A stretch of 64,000 nt of DNA, taken from positions 62,001 to 126,000 of the forward strand of contig CAWDDB010000019.1 in assembly GCA_963800975.1 (NCBI GenBank), read 5' to 3'. The position numbers were made by a program, and so were the translations under genes. This document shows, one piece after another, positions 9,270-16,980 of this stretch. The DNA comes from JALYGY01 sp963800975. Lineage in GTDB: Bacteria; Actinomycetota; Rubrobacteria; Rubrobacterales; Rubrobacteraceae. The first letter of the stretch is position 1. The number at the start of each line of letters is the position of its first letter. Below the pieces are notes generated by a model. It was not told where the DNA came from and searched no databases. It saw only the letters and a program-made list of their open reading frames with translations.

Positions 9270-9698
9270 ATGTCGGCAGAACAGAACAAGGCTCTGGCGC
9301 GCAAAGCCATCGGTATCTGGACTTCGGGCGACCTCGACGCGGTGGATGAGGTTTACGCTCTAGACTACGTGAACCACCAGCATCACGACCCGGACGACCC
9401 CAGGGATCTCCACGGTACCGAGGCCATCAAAGGTTTCGTGGCCGAGTTCCGCCAGGGGTTCCCGGACTTTCGCAACTCCGTCGACATCCAGGTCGCCGAA
9501 GGCAACACGGTCGCCACCCGCTTCACGTCCACGGGTACGCACAGGGGCGCGTTTATGGGCGTCGAACCCACGGGCAAGAAGCTCACCTGGACCGGGATAA
9601 CCATCGACCGCATCTCGGACGGCAAGATCGTGGAGAGCTGGGCGAACTGGGACATGATGGGCATGATGCAGCAGCTGGGCGTCGTCACAACCGAGTAG
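9270..9698 (+). CDS. SnoaL-like ester cyclase family protein
   Basis: 142 residues with the cone-shaped alpha+beta SnoaL-like fold: ALARKAIGIWTSGDLDAVDEVYALDYVNHQ, the DPDDPRDLHG loop, GFPDFRNSVD, and the final WTGITIDRISDGKIVESWANWDMMGMMQQLG. Members are often annotated as predicted ester cyclases; very few have a known substrate, so the exact role is open. It has TAAGGAG before its ATG. It sits as a single gene between the oxidoreductase and glyA. Confidence 0.8.
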   Translation: MSAEQNKALARKAIGIWTSGDLDAVDEVYALDYVNHQHHDPDDPRDLHGTEAIKGFVAEFRQGFPDFRNSVDIQVAEGNTVATRFTSTGTHRGAFMGVEPTGKKLTWTGITIDRISDGKIVESWANWDMMGMMQQLGVVTTE

Positions 9699-10016
9699 CG
9701 GACGTTCCGGGAGGCGTAGCCTCGTGAACAGCCAGCATACCAGGGAATTCCCGAGCGGCTGATTGAGGAAGTCTGGGAGCCTTACGATTACGCCGTGGTG
9801 GAGCGCTTCAAAGATCGGGAAATGCGGGGGCACCTTCGCTCCCTCCGAACCTCCCGTCGGGTCTGTTTGAGGGCGGTGCGGCCACCCTATATACTCAAAC
9901 GAGCCGCGCGTCTGGCGAAAAGGACGGGGAGAGCACCGGAGGTAGGGCAGCGATGCCGGGCTTCATGCGACTGACGCGCTAGAGCGCCGCCCGACCCGAA
10001 GAGCGGAGGTAGATAG
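9699..10016 (+). other. Intergenic region before glyA with a possible gene remnant
   Basis: 318 bases without a complete gene. Between about 9757 and 9840 one plus frame reads as protein-like sequence (LIEEVWEPYDYAVVERFKD) without a convincing start or ribosome site, suggesting a decayed gene. The glyA promoter lies at 9867-9895. Confidence 0.35.
9867..9895 (+). promoter_or_regulatory. Promoter for glyA-upp-dCMP deaminase
   Basis: TTGAGG (9867-9872), a 17-base spacer and TATACT (9890-9895) closely match a housekeeping promoter. The predicted start is near 9902, giving a leader of about 115 bases before glyA. Confidence 0.7.
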
Positions 10017-11240
10017 ATGTTGGGTCCTTACACCGAGGTAATCGATTCCGCGGTCCAGGTGGCGCTCGATAGGGAGCTCGAGCGCCAGAGGACGACGATC
10101 GAGCTGATAGCCAGCGAGAACTTCGCCTCGCCCGCGGTCCTCGCGGCTCAAGGCTCGGTCTTGACCAACAAGTACGCCGAGGGTTACCCAGGCAAGCGTT
10201 ACTACGGCGGATGCGAGTACGTCGACGTCGTCGAGCAGCTCGCTATCGACCGCGCGAAGGAGATCTTCGGCGCCGAGCACGCCAACGTGCAGCCCCACTC
10301 GGGGAGCCAGGCCAACGAAGCGGCATACGCCGCGCTACTGGAGCCGGGCGAGAAGATTCTCTCGATGGATCTGGCCCACGGGGGACATCTGACACACGGC
10401 ATGAGGCTCAATTTCTCGGGCCGAACGTACGAGATAGTTCACTACGGCGTCGGAGACGACGGCTTCATCGACTACGACCAGCTGCGGGAGATCGCGCGCC
10501 GCGAAAGGCCGCGGATGATCCTTGCCGGGGCGAGCGCCTACCCGCGCATCCTGGAGTTCGACACGTTCCGCGAGATCGCGGACGAGGTCGAAGCATTCCT
10601 GCTCACAGACATGGCCCACATCGCCGGGCTGGTGGCCGCGGAGGCGCATCCGTCCCCGGTCCCCTTCAGCGAGATCGTCACGACCACCACCCACAAGACG
10701 CTGCGCGGGGCCCGCGGGGGCATGATCCTGTGCCGCGAAGAGTTCGCCAAGAAGGTCAACAGCCGCGTCTTCCCGGGCATGCAGGGTGGTCCCCTGATGC
10801 ACGCGATCGCGGGCAAGGCGGTAGCCTTCGGCGAGGCGCTCCAACCGGACTTCGGAGACTACGCGCGTCAGATCGTCGAGAACTGCAGGACACTGGCCGA
10901 TGGCCTGCTCGAGGGCGGCCTCGACCTGGTCTCGGGCGGCACGGACAACCATCTGGTCCTGGTCGACCTGATCGAGGCGGATACCACCGGCTCCGAGCTG
11001 GAGGATACGCTGGAATCAGTCGGCGTCACCTGCAACAAGAATATGGTGCCAAACGACCCCGAGAAGCCCACCGTCACCAGCGGCGTCCGGCTCGGCACCG
11101 CCGCCATGACGACCCGCGGTATGGGCCCGGACGAGATGCGCGAGATCGCCGATATCATCACCACGGCCGCCCGCGGCGAGCTCGGGGGCCTGCGCGACCG
11201 CGTCACCGCCCTGACCTCGGCCTTCCCGCTGTATGAATGA
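10017..11240 (+). CDS. glyA: Serine hydroxymethyltransferase
   Basis: 407 residues. PLP enzyme that interconverts serine and glycine and supplies methylene-tetrahydrofolate. Visible motifs: TIELIASENFAS, NKYAEGYPGKRYYGGCEYVD, NVQPHSGSQANEA, and the PLP-lysine region TTTTHKTLRGARGG. The ATG is preceded by GGAGGTAG. It overlaps upp by eight bases. With upp and the dCMP deaminase it forms a one-carbon/pyrimidine cluster that supports dTMP synthesis. Confidence 0.97.
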   Translation: MLGPYTEVIDSAVQVALDRELERQRTTIELIASENFASPAVLAAQGSVLTNKYAEGYPGKRYYGGCEYVDVVEQLAIDRAKEIFGAEHANVQPHSGSQANEAAYAALLEPGEKILSMDLAHGGHLTHGMRLNFSGRTYEIVHYGVGDDGFIDYDQLREIARRERPRMILAGASAYPRILEFDTFREIADEVEAFLLTDMAHIAGLVAAEAHPSPVPFSEIVTTTTHKTLRGARGGMILCREEFAKKVNSRVFPGMQGGPLMHAIAGKAVAFGEALQPDFGDYARQIVENCRTLADGLLEGGLDLVSGGTDNHLVLVDLIEADTTGSELEDTLESVGVTCNKNMVPNDPEKPTVTSGVRLGTAAMTTRGMGPDEMREIADIITTAARGELGGLRDRVTALTSAFPLYE

Positions 11241-11880
11241 GGTGAACCCGGGGGCCAGAAACCTCCACGTGGTCGACGGCCCGCTCAGCCGGCACAAGCT
11301 TGCCGTGCTGCGCGACGAGCGCACACCCACCCCGGAGTTCAGGCAGGCCATGAAGGAGCTTGCCCTGATCATGGTCGCCGAAGCGGCCCGAGCAATGCCG
11401 ACGCGCCCGGTAAAGATCAAAACCCCCCTGACGGAGACGGAGGTGGAGGAGATCTCCGGCCCGGTCTGCCTGGTGCCCGTCCTGCGCGCGGGCCTCGGTA
11501 TGCTCGACGGCGCCCTGGCGTTGCTGCCTAAAGCGACGGTTGGCTTTATGGGGCTCTTCAGGGACGAGGAGACCGCCGAGCCGATCGAGTACTACGTGAA
11601 CCTGCCCAGAAACCTCGAGGACTACCTGGTGCTCGTCCTCGACCCGATGCTCGCGACGGGCGGGAGCCTCTCTGCCACCCTGACCAAACTGAAAGACGAA
11701 GGCGCCGCCTGGATCTCTTGCCTGCACGCGGTCGCCGCCGTTCCGGGCGTCGAGCGGCTTACGCGCGAGCACCCCGACGTGAACTTCTACGCGGCCGCCG
11801 TCGACCCCGAGCTGAACGACGCGGCGTTTATCGTGCCGGGCCTCGGCGACGCGGGGGACAGGTTGTATGGAACCCTTTGA
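11233..11880 (+). CDS. upp: Uracil phosphoribosyltransferase
   Basis: 215 residues. Converts uracil and PRPP to UMP in salvage. Begins with NLHVVDGPLSRHKLAVLRD, has PVLRAGLGMLDG, the PRPP loop LVLDPMLATGGSL, and ends with the uracil-binding region ELNDAAFIVPGLGDAGDRLYGT typical of the family. The start lies inside the end of glyA and the end overlaps the dCMP deaminase by 14 bases, so translation of the three is probably coupled. Confidence 0.97.
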   Translation: MNEVNPGARNLHVVDGPLSRHKLAVLRDERTPTPEFRQAMKELALIMVAEAARAMPTRPVKIKTPLTETEVEEISGPVCLVPVLRAGLGMLDGALALLPKATVGFMGLFRDEETAEPIEYYVNLPRNLEDYLVLVLDPMLATGGSLSATLTKLKDEGAAWISCLHAVAAVPGVERLTREHPDVNFYAAAVDPELNDAAFIVPGLGDAGDRLYGTL

Positions 11881-12364
11881 GAGGACCGACTCGGATACCT
11901 CCCAGGAGCACGCGGCGCTGAAACGCGCGCGCCCTTCCTGGGACGAGTACTTCATGCGCATTGCGCACGAGGTGGCCACCCGGTCGACGTGCCCGAGGCT
12001 TGCCGTTGGCGCCGTGGTAGTTCGAGACAAGCGTATCCTCACGACCGGCTACAACGGAAGCCCCTCCGGAATGCCGCACTGCGACGACGTGGGGTGCCTG
12101 ATCAGGATCGTGGACGGCCGCGAGAGCTGCCAGCGCACGTTGCACGCCGAGCAGAACGCAATCATCCAGGCCGCCTACCACGGGGTCTCGGTTACGGGAG
12201 CCTCCGTCTACTGCACCCACCAACCTTGCCTCCTGTGCGTGAAAATGATCATGAACTCCGGCATCGAGGAGGTCCGTTACGCCGGCGGCTACCCGGATCC
12301 CCTCGCCATGGAGCTGGCCACCGAGGGCGGGCTTCGGGTGATCCGATTTACCCTGGAGGACTAG
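11867..12364 (+). CDS. Deoxycytidylate (dCMP) deaminase, ComEB-like
   Basis: 165 residues. Zinc deaminase that converts dCMP to dUMP, the precursor for thymidylate. Shows the CDA signature: zinc ligands in HAEQNAI and QPCLLCVKM, plus the dCMP-deaminase-specific RLAVGAVVV, TGYNGSPSGMPHCDDVGC and CQRTLHAEQ. An additional His/Cys site (HCDDVGC) may bind a second zinc, as in the ComEB/T4 type. The ATG lies within upp. Confidence 0.93.
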   Translation: MEPFERTDSDTSQEHAALKRARPSWDEYFMRIAHEVATRSTCPRLAVGAVVVRDKRILTTGYNGSPSGMPHCDDVGCLIRIVDGRESCQRTLHAEQNAIIQAAYHGVSVTGASVYCTHQPCLLCVKMIMNSGIEEVRYAGGYPDPLAMELATEGGLRVIRFTLED

Positions 12365-12369
12365 AGACC

Positions 12370-13011
12370 CTAGTACTCCGGGCCGTAGAGCGTCGCAGCC
12401 CACACCGCTTGCAGCGTGGCAACGACGGTCGAGATCTTCTCCGGAGTAGGCCGATCGTCCGGACGCCCGAAGGCGTCGAGCAGGTACCGCTCGGTCATGA
12501 GCACCAGCGCACGCGCCGTCTCCTCCGGATCCAGGTCTCCCGGAGTAAGCCCGGCCCGGACGTCGCGCTCGACGCGGCCGGCGACCGAGGCGGTGAGGCG
12601 TTCGATAAGGCCGAACCTGTATACCTCCTCGACCCTCGAGTCCTGGGTCGCGGCGTCCGAGATCGCTCGCAGTACCGGACCGTACAGCACGAAGGCCCGG
12701 GAGCCCTCGCGTAACGCTTCCGCAAGCACCGCGCGCGCTTGCTCCCGATCCTCCTCCGTGCCGGTGAGCCAGCGCCGGTCCACCGCGAATAGCAGGCCCC
12801 CGATCCCCTCGAGCAAACGGGTTATCACGTCGTGGCTGTCCCGGAAGTACGCGTAGAAGGCCGGCCGCGACAACCCCGTGCGCGCCATGACCTTCTCCAC
12901 CGTCATCTCCCTGAAGGGATGCTTCTCGAGGAAAGATCTCGCGGCAGCGAGTATCGCCCGCTCGGCCTCCTCGGGACGCCTCCTGCGACGCGCAGGACGC
13001 CCCGCGGTCAT
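12370..13011 (-). CDS. TetR-family transcriptional regulator
   Basis: 213 residues. N-terminal TetR helix-turn-helix (about residues 12-58: AILAAARSFLEKHPFREMTVEKVMAR then LSRPAFYAYFRDSHDVITRL) followed by a helical ligand-binding domain with no recognised specificity. It converges with the dCMP deaminase gene (5-base gap) and diverges from the alpha/beta hydrolase at 13125. The shared intergenic region contains an excellent palindrome, so it probably represses that hydrolase and itself. Confidence 0.9.
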   Translation of the reverse strand: MTAGRPARRRRRPEEAERAILAAARSFLEKHPFREMTVEKVMARTGLSRPAFYAYFRDSHDVITRLLEGIGGLLFAVDRRWLTGTEEDREQARAVLAEALREGSRAFVLYGPVLRAISDAATQDSRVEEVYRFGLIERLTASVAGRVERDVRAGLTPGDLDPEETARALVLMTERYLLDAFGRPDDRPTPEKISTVVATLQAVWAATLYGPEY

Positions 13012-13048
13012 CTCGAACCCGTTTTCATGCGAACAATCTACTAGCTTA

Positions 13049-13091
13049 TTGACACGATGTCTATTGACACAACGTCAATAGATAGTAATAT
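13049..13091 (+). promoter_or_regulatory. Promoter with overlapping TetR-type operator for the alpha/beta hydrolase
   Basis: TTGACA at 13064-13069, a 16-base spacer and TAATAT at 13086-13091 form a strong promoter for the gene at 13125. A perfect palindrome, CTATTGAC-N5-GTCAATAG (13061-13081), covers the -35 and most of the spacer. A second dyad, GACA-CGA-TGTC (13051-13061), abuts it, and TATTGACAC is directly repeated with a 15-base period. Binding here would block the promoter. Confidence 0.75.
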
Positions 13092-13124
13092 GTAGGTTAC
13101 AAAGACCTCGACAGAGGAGACGGG

Positions 13125-13988
13125 ATGGCCAGGTCTCGCGCGTTAGGTGAGCTGAGAGAGGTTCGGGTCGAGCAGGGGGTGATCCGGTACCGCGAGGCGG
13201 GTAGCGGCGCCCCGGTGGTTTTCGTGCACGGGGCGTTGGTGAATGGGGATCTCTGGCGCAACGTCGCGCCGGCCCTTGCGGGGCGCGTCCGGTGCGTGGT
13301 GCCGGACCTGCCGCTCGGGTCCCACGAGGTTCCGATGCGTGCGGACGCGGACCTCAGCCCGCCTGGTCTGGCCCGGCTCGTCGCCGGGCTCCTCGAGGCG
13401 CTTGACCTGCGCGACGTCGTTCTGGTGGGCAACGACTCGGGAGGTGCGATTTGCCAGCTTGTGGTCGCGGGTCATCCCGAGCGGATCTCCGGGTTGGTGT
13501 TGACCAACTGCGACGCGTTAGAGAACTTCCTTCCGCCCGTGCTGCGCCCGCTGCAGTATGGGGCGCGCGTGCCGGGGTTCATGGCGTTGCTTGCGAAGTT
13601 GCTGCAGACCGGGCCGGGGCGGCGAGCGCTCCTCGCCACGGTGGCGCACCGGATGCCGGAACCCGAGGTTGTTCACTCATGCCTCGCGCCGATAGCTCGG
13701 GACCCTGGGGTGAGGCGGGACCTGCGCAAGGTACTGCTCGGCGTCTCGAACCGGTACACGATCGAGGCCGCGCGCGCTTTCCCGGCCTTCCACTGGCCGG
13801 TGCTTCTGGTCTGGGGAGAGGACGATATTTTCTTCCCGACGCGTTACGCGGAGCGGCTCCGGGACGCCTTTCCCGACGCTCGGCTGGAGCGCTTGGGAGG
13901 TTCACGCGCGTTCGTGCCGGAGGATCGACCCGAGCGGCTGGTAGAGCTAATGAACGGCTATCTTGCGGCACGCGCCGGTGCCGCGTGA
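13125..13988 (+). CDS. Alpha/beta hydrolase with an aspartate at the nucleophile position
   Basis: 287 residues with the alpha/beta-hydrolase fold: oxyanion region VVFVHGALVNG (about 31-41), nucleophile elbow VGNDSGG (101-107) and an acid candidate in VWGEDDIFF. In the elbow the residue aligned with the usual Ser is Asp104, as in dehalogenases and epoxide hydrolases. The C-terminal position that normally carries the catalytic His reads GGSRAFVPEDRPE with no His. Function is therefore uncertain; a hydrolase acting on small hydrophobic compounds is plausible. ATG preceded by GAGGAG. Expressed from the operator-controlled promoter and divergent from the TetR gene. Confidence 0.85.
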   Translation: MARSRALGELREVRVEQGVIRYREAGSGAPVVFVHGALVNGDLWRNVAPALAGRVRCVVPDLPLGSHEVPMRADADLSPPGLARLVAGLLEALDLRDVVLVGNDSGGAICQLVVAGHPERISGLVLTNCDALENFLPPVLRPLQYGARVPGFMALLAKLLQTGPGRRALLATVAHRMPEPEVVHSCLAPIARDPGVRRDLRKVLLGVSNRYTIEAARAFPAFHWPVLLVWGEDDIFFPTRYAERLRDAFPDARLERLGGSRAFVPEDRPERLVELMNGYLAARAGAA

Positions 13989-14086
13989 GACCGCCACTCG
14001 TCGAGGGCCGCGGTACGGGAGGAACGCGAGGAGCGCGGGCCGAGGAAATAACCCCTGGTGCGAGGGAAACGAGAGCTTGAAACTTT

Positions 14087-14115
14087 TTGCAACACTTTGG
14101 GCATTGGGGTATAGT
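14087..14115 (+). promoter_or_regulatory. ATP synthase operon promoter
   Basis: TTGCAA (14087-14092), 17-base spacer, TATAGT (14110-14115). The predicted transcription start is about 14121-14123, essentially at the ATG (14123) of the first gene, so the operon mRNA may be leaderless. Confidence 0.7.
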
Positions 14116-14122
14116 TGGGGCG

Positions 14123-14347
14123 ATGCCAAGCACCGAACCGCAGAACAACGCGCGCCCCGACTACGCCCGCTTCGTCGGTCTTGGATTTACTTTTGTATTC
14201 ATCATCGCGTTCTTCACGTTTGCGGGATATCTACTGGATCGGCTACTGGGCACGTTGCCTCTAGCGTTGCTGTTCGGCCTGTTGGTTGGCTTCGCTGGGG
14301 CGTTGTACTACCTGTTTCGCACCCTGAGCAGGGTTGGCGACCGGTGA
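14123..14347 (+). CDS. atpZ: AtpZ/AtpI-type F1Fo assembly protein
   Basis: 74 residues with two transmembrane helices (about 17-37 and 43-66) separated by a short loop with LLDRLLG, matching the small proteins at the head of atp operons that assist c-ring assembly or ion handling. A start at 14087 is possible by frame but lies inside the promoter; ATG 14123 fits better. It overlaps the next gene by four bases (GTGA). Confidence 0.78.
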   Translation: MPSTEPQNNARPDYARFVGLGFTFVFIIAFFTFAGYLLDRLLGTLPLALLFGLLVGFAGALYYLFRTLSRVGDR

Positions 14348-14763
14348 GCACGCACTGGCGTCTAGCTGCCGGGGGGGCGGCTCTCGCGGCTTCCATCTCG
14401 CTCGTCGTGACCCTGATAGTCGGGATGTATGCTGGCTGGGCGAACGCTGGGGCGTTCCTCTACGGGGCGGGCGTGGGCGTCGCGAGCTTCACGACCATAG
14501 CCGTCACGGCCACCCTTCTGAGCGGGAAGCTCACTGGGGGAAAAGTCTTGCTCGGGATGGCCGTCTATGTCGGGCGTCTCCTCTTCGCGGTCGTCGCGGT
14601 AGGGGTGCCCCTGTACCTGGGTTCATGGCCCGCCTTGCCGATGATCTGCGGGTTTGCCGGGGTTTACGTGATCGAGAACGTTTTGCTGTTGCTCGGGGCG
14701 GCAAGGGCCCGCGGCGCGCTGGGCCGGGCCGCGTCCGGGGTCGAAGAACGGAACGGAGGGTAG
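14344..14763 (+). CDS. atpI: Putative ATP synthase subunit I (AtpI-like) membrane protein
   Basis: 139 residues with four hydrophobic helices (about 8-29, 33-56, 68-92, 94-118). Sequence is weakly conserved but size, topology and position between atpZ and atpB fit the AtpI family, which helps assemble the c-ring. Starts with GTG overlapping the atpZ stop. Confidence 0.65.
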   Translation: MSTHWRLAAGGAALAASISLVVTLIVGMYAGWANAGAFLYGAGVGVASFTTIAVTATLLSGKLTGGKVLLGMAVYVGRLLFAVVAVGVPLYLGSWPALPMICGFAGVYVIENVLLLLGAARARGALGRAASGVEERNGG

Positions 14764-14767
14764 GGGA

Positions 14768-15556
14768 TTGGCTACGCTCGCTCTAGCGCAATTGAGTCCG
14801 GAAGAGCTGAGGAAGGAGATCCTGCACACGTGGGAGTCGGGCCAGCACGTCTTCGTCGAGCTATCGCTGTTCGGGCTGGACATCTCGATCACGAAATCCG
14901 TTCTTTTCCTGTTCATAGGTGCGGCGCTGACGTTCCTGATCATGTTCGTTGGCGCACGGATGCTCAAGGACAGGCCGGGCGCTTACCAGGTGATCGTCGA
15001 AGAGCTCTACGGCTTCGGACGCAACAGCCTCGGGGGGCAGATGGGCGAGGAAGGTAGGAAGTGGTTCCCGTACACGCTCAGCCTCTTCATCTTCTTGCTC
15101 ATCCTCAACCTGGTGGGGCTCGTCCCCAACAGCTTCCCCGTGACGAGCAGCATCTCGTTCACGCTGGTGCTGGCGCTCCTGACGTTCGTGATCACGCAGG
15201 TCGTGGGGATAAGGAGGAACGGGTTCGTGGGGTACGTCGGGGCCTTCGTACCGCCCGGCATGCCGGCCAAGCCGATAATGGTGCCCTTCATGTTCTTTAT
15301 CGAGTGGGTGTCCGAGCTCTCGAAGCCGCTGACGCTCGCCATGCGGCTCTACGCCAACATCCTGGCGGGGCACCTTCTGATCTTCATATTCCTGAGCTTC
15401 ATCCTGTTCTTCGGCACCTACATGGCCGTGCTCTCGGTGCCGCTGGCCATCGTGCTGTACGCTTTCGAGGTCTTCGTCGCCGTGTTGCAGGCGTACATAT
15501 TCGCTATCCTTACGCAGGTTTACATCGAGATAGCGCTGTATCGGCGGGAACACTAG
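14768..15556 (+). CDS. atpB: ATP synthase Fo subunit a
   Basis: 262 residues. Membrane stator subunit forming the proton half-channels. Several transmembrane helices and the hallmark ELSKPLTLAMRLYANILAGHL, which contains the essential arginine that faces the c-ring, followed by the FEVFVAVLQAYIFAILTQVYI helix. TTG start four bases after the preceding stop. Confidence 0.96.
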   Translation: MATLALAQLSPEELRKEILHTWESGQHVFVELSLFGLDISITKSVLFLFIGAALTFLIMFVGARMLKDRPGAYQVIVEELYGFGRNSLGGQMGEEGRKWFPYTLSLFIFLLILNLVGLVPNSFPVTSSISFTLVLALLTFVITQVVGIRRNGFVGYVGAFVPPGMPAKPIMVPFMFFIEWVSELSKPLTLAMRLYANILAGHLLIFIFLSFILFFGTYMAVLSVPLAIVLYAFEVFVAVLQAYIFAILTQVYIEIALYRREH

Positions 15557-15604
15557 AATCCAGCGGAGCATCGGGAAACAAGAACCAAGAGAGGAGCATT
15601 ACGA

Positions 15605-15880
15605 ATGGAGATGTTGACACTACTTCAGCCCATGCTGGCCCTGCTTCAGGGGAGCAGCGACACCTACCTCGTTGGGTTCGGGTTCGCGGCCGGCACGGCT
15701 GTCATCGGATCCGGTATCGGCATGGGCTACCTGTTCGGGCAGACGATCGCCTCAATCCACCGGCAGCCCGAGGCGTTCGAGCTTTCCAGGACGTGGCTCT
15801 TCGTCGGTATCGGTCTGGTCGAGGCGCAGGCCCTCTTCGGCCTCGCCTTCGCGCTGCTCATAGGCCTACAAATCTTCTGA
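15605..15880 (+). CDS. atpE: ATP synthase Fo subunit c
   Basis: 91-residue hairpin of two membrane helices. The first is Gly/Ala-rich (GFAAGTAVIGSGIGMGYLFGQ), the polar loop is RQP (residues 53-55), and the second carries the ion-binding Glu73 in GIGLVEAQALFGLAFALLIGL. The residues around the Glu do not show the Na+-type signature, so proton coupling is likely. GAGAGGAG lies ahead of the ATG. Confidence 0.96.
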   Translation: MEMLTLLQPMLALLQGSSDTYLVGFGFAAGTAVIGSGIGMGYLFGQTIASIHRQPEAFELSRTWLFVGIGLVEAQALFGLAFALLIGLQIF

Positions 15881-15912
15881 ACAAGGGCCCTTAGGGCGAC
15901 CCAGGGGGACGC

Positions 15913-16434
15913 ATGGACGATACCGGCATCTTCGACATCCCGAACACGAGCCTGATCTTCTGGGAGATCATCACCTTCGCGATCCTCCTGTTCTTGCTCT
16001 ACCGTTACGTTTATCCGCCGATCAGGGACCAGATCCTTCGCCGCCAGTCCGAGATCGAGGGGGCTATAGACGAGGCGCAGAAGACGCGCAGCGAGGCGCG
16101 CGAGCTGCTCGCGGAGTACCGGCGCCAGATCGACGAGGCCCGCGGCGAGGCGCGCCAGATCCTCGACGAGGCGCGCAAGCAGGGCGAGGCCCAGCGCGAG
16201 CGGACCAAGCGCGAGGCGCGCGAGGAGGGCGACCGCATCATCCAGCGCGCCCGCGAGGAGATCGAGCGCGAGCGCGACGCCGCCCTGCGCGACGTGCGCC
16301 GCGAGGTGGCGGACATGGTTATCCAGACCTCGGAGCGCGTCATCGGGAGCGAGCTGGACCGCGACGGGCACGAGCGACTGATCTCCGAGGCGCTCGACAG
16401 CCTCGAGGCCGAGGTCGCCGGAGAGGCGAGGTAG
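15913..16434 (+). CDS. atpF: ATP synthase Fo subunit b
   Basis: 173 residues: one N-terminal transmembrane helix (about 15-36, ITFAILLFLLYRYVYPPI) and a long charged Arg/Glu/Ala coiled coil that forms the peripheral stalk linking subunit a to the F1 head. Its end has VADMVIQTSERVIG, typical of the delta-contacting region. Confidence 0.94.
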   Translation: MDDTGIFDIPNTSLIFWEIITFAILLFLLYRYVYPPIRDQILRRQSEIEGAIDEAQKTRSEARELLAEYRRQIDEARGEARQILDEARKQGEAQRERTKREAREEGDRIIQRAREEIERERDAALRDVRREVADMVIQTSERVIGSELDRDGHERLISEALDSLEAEVAGEAR

Positions 16435-16440
16435 GGGCAT

Positions 16441-16980
16441 TTGAGCGCCGTCTCGACGTACGCAGAAGCCCTGTTCGGGGCCGCCGAAGAGCGCGACGAG
16501 CTCGAAGGTGTGCTCGAAGAGCTCGGGGAATTCGGCGATGCCCTGCGGGAGAGCGAGGAGCTGCGGCTTTTTTTCTACGGGGGGCAGGTCCCCGAGCGCG
16601 AGAAGCGCCGGGCGATAGATGCGCTCACCGAGGGGATGTCGCACTCGACCAGGAACTTCCTCAAGGTACTCCTGGACAACGGGCGGGAGGAGATCTTTGA
16701 GGAGGTGATCCTGCGCTACGAAGAGCTGGTGAAGGAGCACCTTGGCAAGATCGAGGTCCAGGTCACGACCGCGGTAGAGCTGACGGAGGACGAGGTGGAG
16801 CGCATCGAGGAGCGGCTCGGCAGTTCGCTCGAAGGACGAGAGGTGGTTTTGCAGACGAGCGTCGACCCCAACATCCTGGGCGGCGCGGTCTTCCGGTTCG
16901 GGGGGCGCATGGTGGATAGCAGTGTGAGGGGGCGGCTCGCAAGCCTCCGGGACGAGATGCTCGAGAGGAGTGTTGTCTAG
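16441..16980 (+). CDS. atpH: ATP synthase F1 subunit delta
   Basis: 179 residues. The OSCP/delta subunit joins the peripheral stalk to the alpha3beta3 head. N-terminal helical bundle begins STYAEALFGAAEE; C-terminal half has VQVTTAVELTEDEVERIEERL and DPNILGGAVFRFGGRMVDSSVRGRL. TTG start with GAGGTAGGGG upstream. Its last base is the first base of atpA. Confidence 0.94.
   Translation: MSAVSTYAEALFGAAEERDELEGVLEELGEFGDALRESEELRLFFYGGQVPEREKRRAIDALTEGMSHSTRNFLKVLLDNGREEIFEEVILRYEELVKEHLGKIEVQVTTAVELTEDEVERIEERLGSSLEGREVVLQTSVDPNILGGAVFRFGGRMVDSSVRGRLASLRDEMLERSVV

Noticed and set aside
15605..15880. Sodium-type ATP synthase c subunit
   Set aside because: The residues around Glu73 (VEAQALFG) do not show the full Na+ ligand signature, so proton coupling is the default.
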